NCBI RefSeq assembly: GCF_905220365.1
Contig: NC_061129.1
Span: 6,262,803 to 6,326,802 of the forward strand
Source of the DNA: Vanessa cardui
Lineage: Eukaryota > Arthropoda > Insecta > Lepidoptera > Nymphalidae
Direction of reading: 5' to 3'
DNA length: 64,000 bases
In this document: positions 61,321 through 64,000 of the stretch, piece by piece
How the letters are laid out: each line of letters opens with the position of its first letter
How positions within the stretch are numbered: the stretch's first letter is position 1
Notes under the pieces: generated by a model
What the model saw: the letters and a program-made list of their open reading frames with translations, nothing else
What the model was told of the DNA's origin: nothing
Databases searched by the model: none
Program-made: the position numbers and the translations under genes

Positions 61321-61639
61321 TTTTTTTAATATTCTCAAACTTCATTGATTTTTTTAATAGTGTCTTTTATTTTTTATATAATATATATCAAAAGCACGTA
61401 ACTTCGTTAGAACCGTCTGTCCTTTGATATTTCTCTTTTATTATAGTTATATATAGCAACTAGTTTTATACACAAGCAGAGGAGGTAAAGCGGTATTCCA
61501 TAAGAGAAAATAATCATACCGTTTGCCGTGAAGGCATACGGTCTTACGTGAATGATTTCTAACCATTTTCTCTCTTTAACAATATGTATACGTTATAATT
61601 TCAAAACGTTTTCGGAAGAAAACTATATTTAAATGTAAA

Positions 61640-61805
61640 CACTTTCACTACCAAAGTAGTAAACCGAATTTGATGAAATTTAATGATGATGATAACCGAA
61701 TTTGATGAAATGAAGCAAACTTGAACTCCAAAGACGGACGTAGACCACTTTTAATTTAAGTGGTTGACTTAAAAACTCGAGCATAGCCACGCGTGTCAAC
61801 TAGTA
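61640..61805 (+). repeat. CTGTCTGTC-family repeat with internal duplication
   Basis: AACCGAATTTGATGAAAT occurs twice, about 35 bp apart, followed by GAAGCAAACTTGAACTCC. This matches the middle of the family; the local duplication looks like slippage. Confidence 0.6.
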
Positions 61806-62329
61806 TTAAATAAAACGTAAGACACGATAATTGTAAGTTGCATTTATCGTTTATAATGAATACGTTATCGGAAAGTAGGTGTATTAGATATTTACATAAT
61901 TAAGGAGCCGTTTTGATTTTGAATGGCAATATAAGCCTTTGATCCCGATCGTAACAACATGCACCGTTTGATCGTCAGCAGGTACATAGTTAATTAACTG
62001 TAGACCGATGTTTTAGCTCGGCTCTAACAGTTCTATTTAATATGCAAATATGACTAACATTTGATTTGACTATGTGCTTACGAAAATAATCTATATATTA
62101 AATATTCTATGTATATTTAAAGTGCTACGAACTAATGGAACGGATAAATTAAAACTATTGATATAAGTAAGCAATAAGGTTACTCTTTAGTTCCATTAAA
62201 ATATATATAGTTGTTTATACTATATAAATTCATAAACAAACGTAAGATACTTAATTAAATATTAACAAGCGCAATCTGCGACTTTGTAATTAAATATAAT
62301 TTATAAAAGTCTACCTATGACACACAAAC

Positions 62330-62492
62330 TGTCACCTTTCCCCATTTTCCCCATTTCTTTGTCCCATCGAGGGATGAATTAAAAAAGTAGCCACCCAAAA
62401 TTTCTAAATTTGTGAAGCGGTTGAAGCACGAAGAGGTAACAGTCAGAAATGCTTCTGTATTTATAATATTAGCATAAATATACATAGATTGT
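62330..62492 (+). repeat. CTGTCTGTC-family repeat, 3' half
   Basis: CCATCGAGGGATGAATTAAA, GAAGCGGTTGAAGC, AGAGGTAACAGTCAGAAATG and TTTATAATATTAGCATAAA match the 3' half of the 2.0 kb copy. The 62-codon minus frame here is not a gene. Confidence 0.65.
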
Positions 62493-63189
62493 GATATTAA
62501 CAAATTACTAGAGATACTATCGGGATATTATTCGTTTTTGTTGCATAACTTTTATGTCACATGTATCAACTGGTTTTTGATTTTTTGAGCTATGTTCGTA
62601 ATTGGAAATCTAAATTTAAATAAAAATCGATTTATTCACCGAAATAAAATACATAAAAAAATAAACAGCTTGTTCGAACATACAGTTTTCGTTTATTTCG
62701 TCACTGAATAATTTAAAGATCTTCCCCGCTTAAGATGCATTGGATCATTCGAGACATAGGATTTAAGGTCAATCCGGGATGGCAACAGAAGTAAATGTGG
62801 CAATTCGCAGGCGACTCGTCCCGCAACAGACATTAGCACTAAATGATGTCTACAAAAAATCCTCTCGAAACGCTTAGATTGGGGAATAAAAAGATTTTCC
62901 CTTCTTTGCGAGTATTTCTACATATGTCATAAACCCAGCGGCGAAATCACGCTGCGCTCACTCATAATTGAAATAATCAACATTATAAATATGCTAGTTT
63001 CGTGTGGAATTTTCACATTATTTAAGTTTATAGTTTCTGCATAGACATATAGTTATGTTACATGTGTCGCATGTATTTTGAGATATAGCTTAATATGCCG
63101 TCGTTGTCGGAGAGAAAATGGTCGGTCCAGGAGCTTCCGAAGTGAACGCTGCCAAAACTACAACCGTTCTCCAAAACGTCTACGGAAAA

Positions 63190-63245
63190 GTCAGTATACG
63201 GTAGGACTTTGTATAAGCCCGCCTGGGTAGGTACCACCCACAAAT
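63190..63245 (-). repeat. GGCGGTAGAATA-family repeat, 3' fragment, reverse
   Basis: GGTAGGACTTTGTATAAGCC then CCTGGGTAGGTACCACCCAC is the reverse of the family's 3' end. Confidence 0.65.
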
Positions 63246-63487
63246 AATATATTATCAGTGTTGTTGTGTTTCAGCTTAAACATCTCTGTTTTACAAGGTG
63301 CGTGACGCATTCGGAAATGGCAGCCGTAGACCAATACATGGGCCTCGTCCGTTTTCATATACTACAAAATAAAAATAATAACTATAAATATTTAAAATTA
63401 TATAGCAATATACACATATTGCCTATATTTCCGCCGCATCTCGAATTCGCGTACGTTTTATTTATAAAAATTAGCCTATAAGGTTAA

Positions 63488-63582
63488 GGTTTAAATTTAC
63501 TTCATACCAAATTTTATCAAATTCGTTTCAGCGGATTATGCTTAACAGAAAGAGTTACTACCAAGTTTATGATATTATCAAT
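63488..63582 (-). repeat. CTGTCTGTC-family repeat, fragment, reverse
   Basis: CTTCATACCAAATTTTATCA then TTCGTTTCAGCGG and AAGAGTTAC is the reverse of the family's 5' part. Confidence 0.55.
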
Positions 63583-64000
63583 CATACTTTTTGCAAAATT
63601 CCTTTTTTTTTTCGAAAAAGTAACATCAATCTTGGTTATGGGCTGTAAAACACTTTTCCAAAAAAAAAAACATCAAAGATAAACAGCTGTTGATAGATTG
63701 AACGACAATTAAATATAAATACACCTGTAACTTTAATTATGAAAATGGATTTAATTTTCATTACTTTAAAAAAAAACACACAAAGCCTTTGTTTTTCACA
63801 AATAGCTTTTGAAGAAATTAATTCCATTGAAAATATAAAATATTCCCTTACTCGGTGTTTTGCCTGATCATTATAGAGTTGTGTAGTTGAAAGTTAAATT
63901 GCCCATATTTCTAGACAGAATGTGAGTCAAAGTCTGGCGCCATGCACTGGAAAGCCATGTAGACGTTATTCGTGGAATAGGCCTTCTACCCTAACTAATG

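Noticed and set aside
1..64000. microRNA precursors and CRISPR-like arrays
   Set aside because: A by-eye pass for well-known insect microRNA seeds found no convincing match, and no regularly spaced direct repeats exist; the by-eye search is not exhaustive.

Overview
This is a repeat-rich, AT-rich, almost gene-free stretch of an insect nuclear genome, most likely lepidopteran (probably a butterfly). The attribution rests on the interspersed repeats: tRNA-headed SINEs, a repeat carrying a GGCGGTAGAATA-type core, a repeat starting with a CTCTGTCTGTCTGTC-like stretch, and an AAACTTTATTCAAGTGG repeat. I recognise these from memory as typical of Lepidoptera; no search was run. I found no host protein-coding exon, true tRNA, rRNA or CRISPR array that I can defend.

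The only convincing long coding region is at about 50.0-54.3 kb: a complete Ty3/gypsy-type (Metaviridae, mag/K02A2.6-like) LTR retrotransposon. It has two identical LTRs of about 107 bp, a tRNA-Ser-type primer binding site, one uninterrupted gag-pol frame of 1322 codons from its first ATG (two CCHC knuckles, aspartic protease, reverse transcriptase, RNase H, integrase with HHCC and DDE residues), and a polypurine tract. It is therefore a young and possibly active copy. There is no env gene.

The rest is layered repeat debris. One tRNA-derived SINE family has at least eight substantial copies (18.6, 22.3, 28.9, 41.0, 46.5, 47.3, 49.5 and 55.0 kb) plus decayed fragments. Several copies have readable target-site duplications, and one has split an older repeat at 46.3-47.0 kb. 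The copies differ in their 3' tails (TTTAC-type against GTT-type), which suggests two subfamilies. Other families recur at 2.0/32.0/61.7/62.4/63.5 kb, 4.5/31.5/39.6/45.6/48.1/63.2 kb, 1.4/36.6 kb and 37.3/60.1 kb.

Between the repeats lie several GC- and CpG-richer islands without recognisable repeats. The strongest is at 35.40-35.83 kb, with GC boxes and an inverted CCAAT box; it looks like an orphan promoter or first exon, preceded by a unique-looking block at 34.56-35.06 kb. Weaker islands lie at 3.4-3.7, 8.55-8.85, 9.6-10.2, 17.0-17.2, 17.75-17.85, 26.2-27.05, 27.4-27.7, 43.9-44.2 and 58.2-58.35 kb. One reading is an intergenic or intronic desert around a regulated gene whose exons lie outside the window. 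A separate GC-rich segment at 37.8-38.1 kb holds two strong hairpins and may be a structured RNA or the untranslated end of a non-LTR element. No multi-gene system is visible: apart from the retrotransposon's own polyprotein, nothing here forms an operon or pathway.
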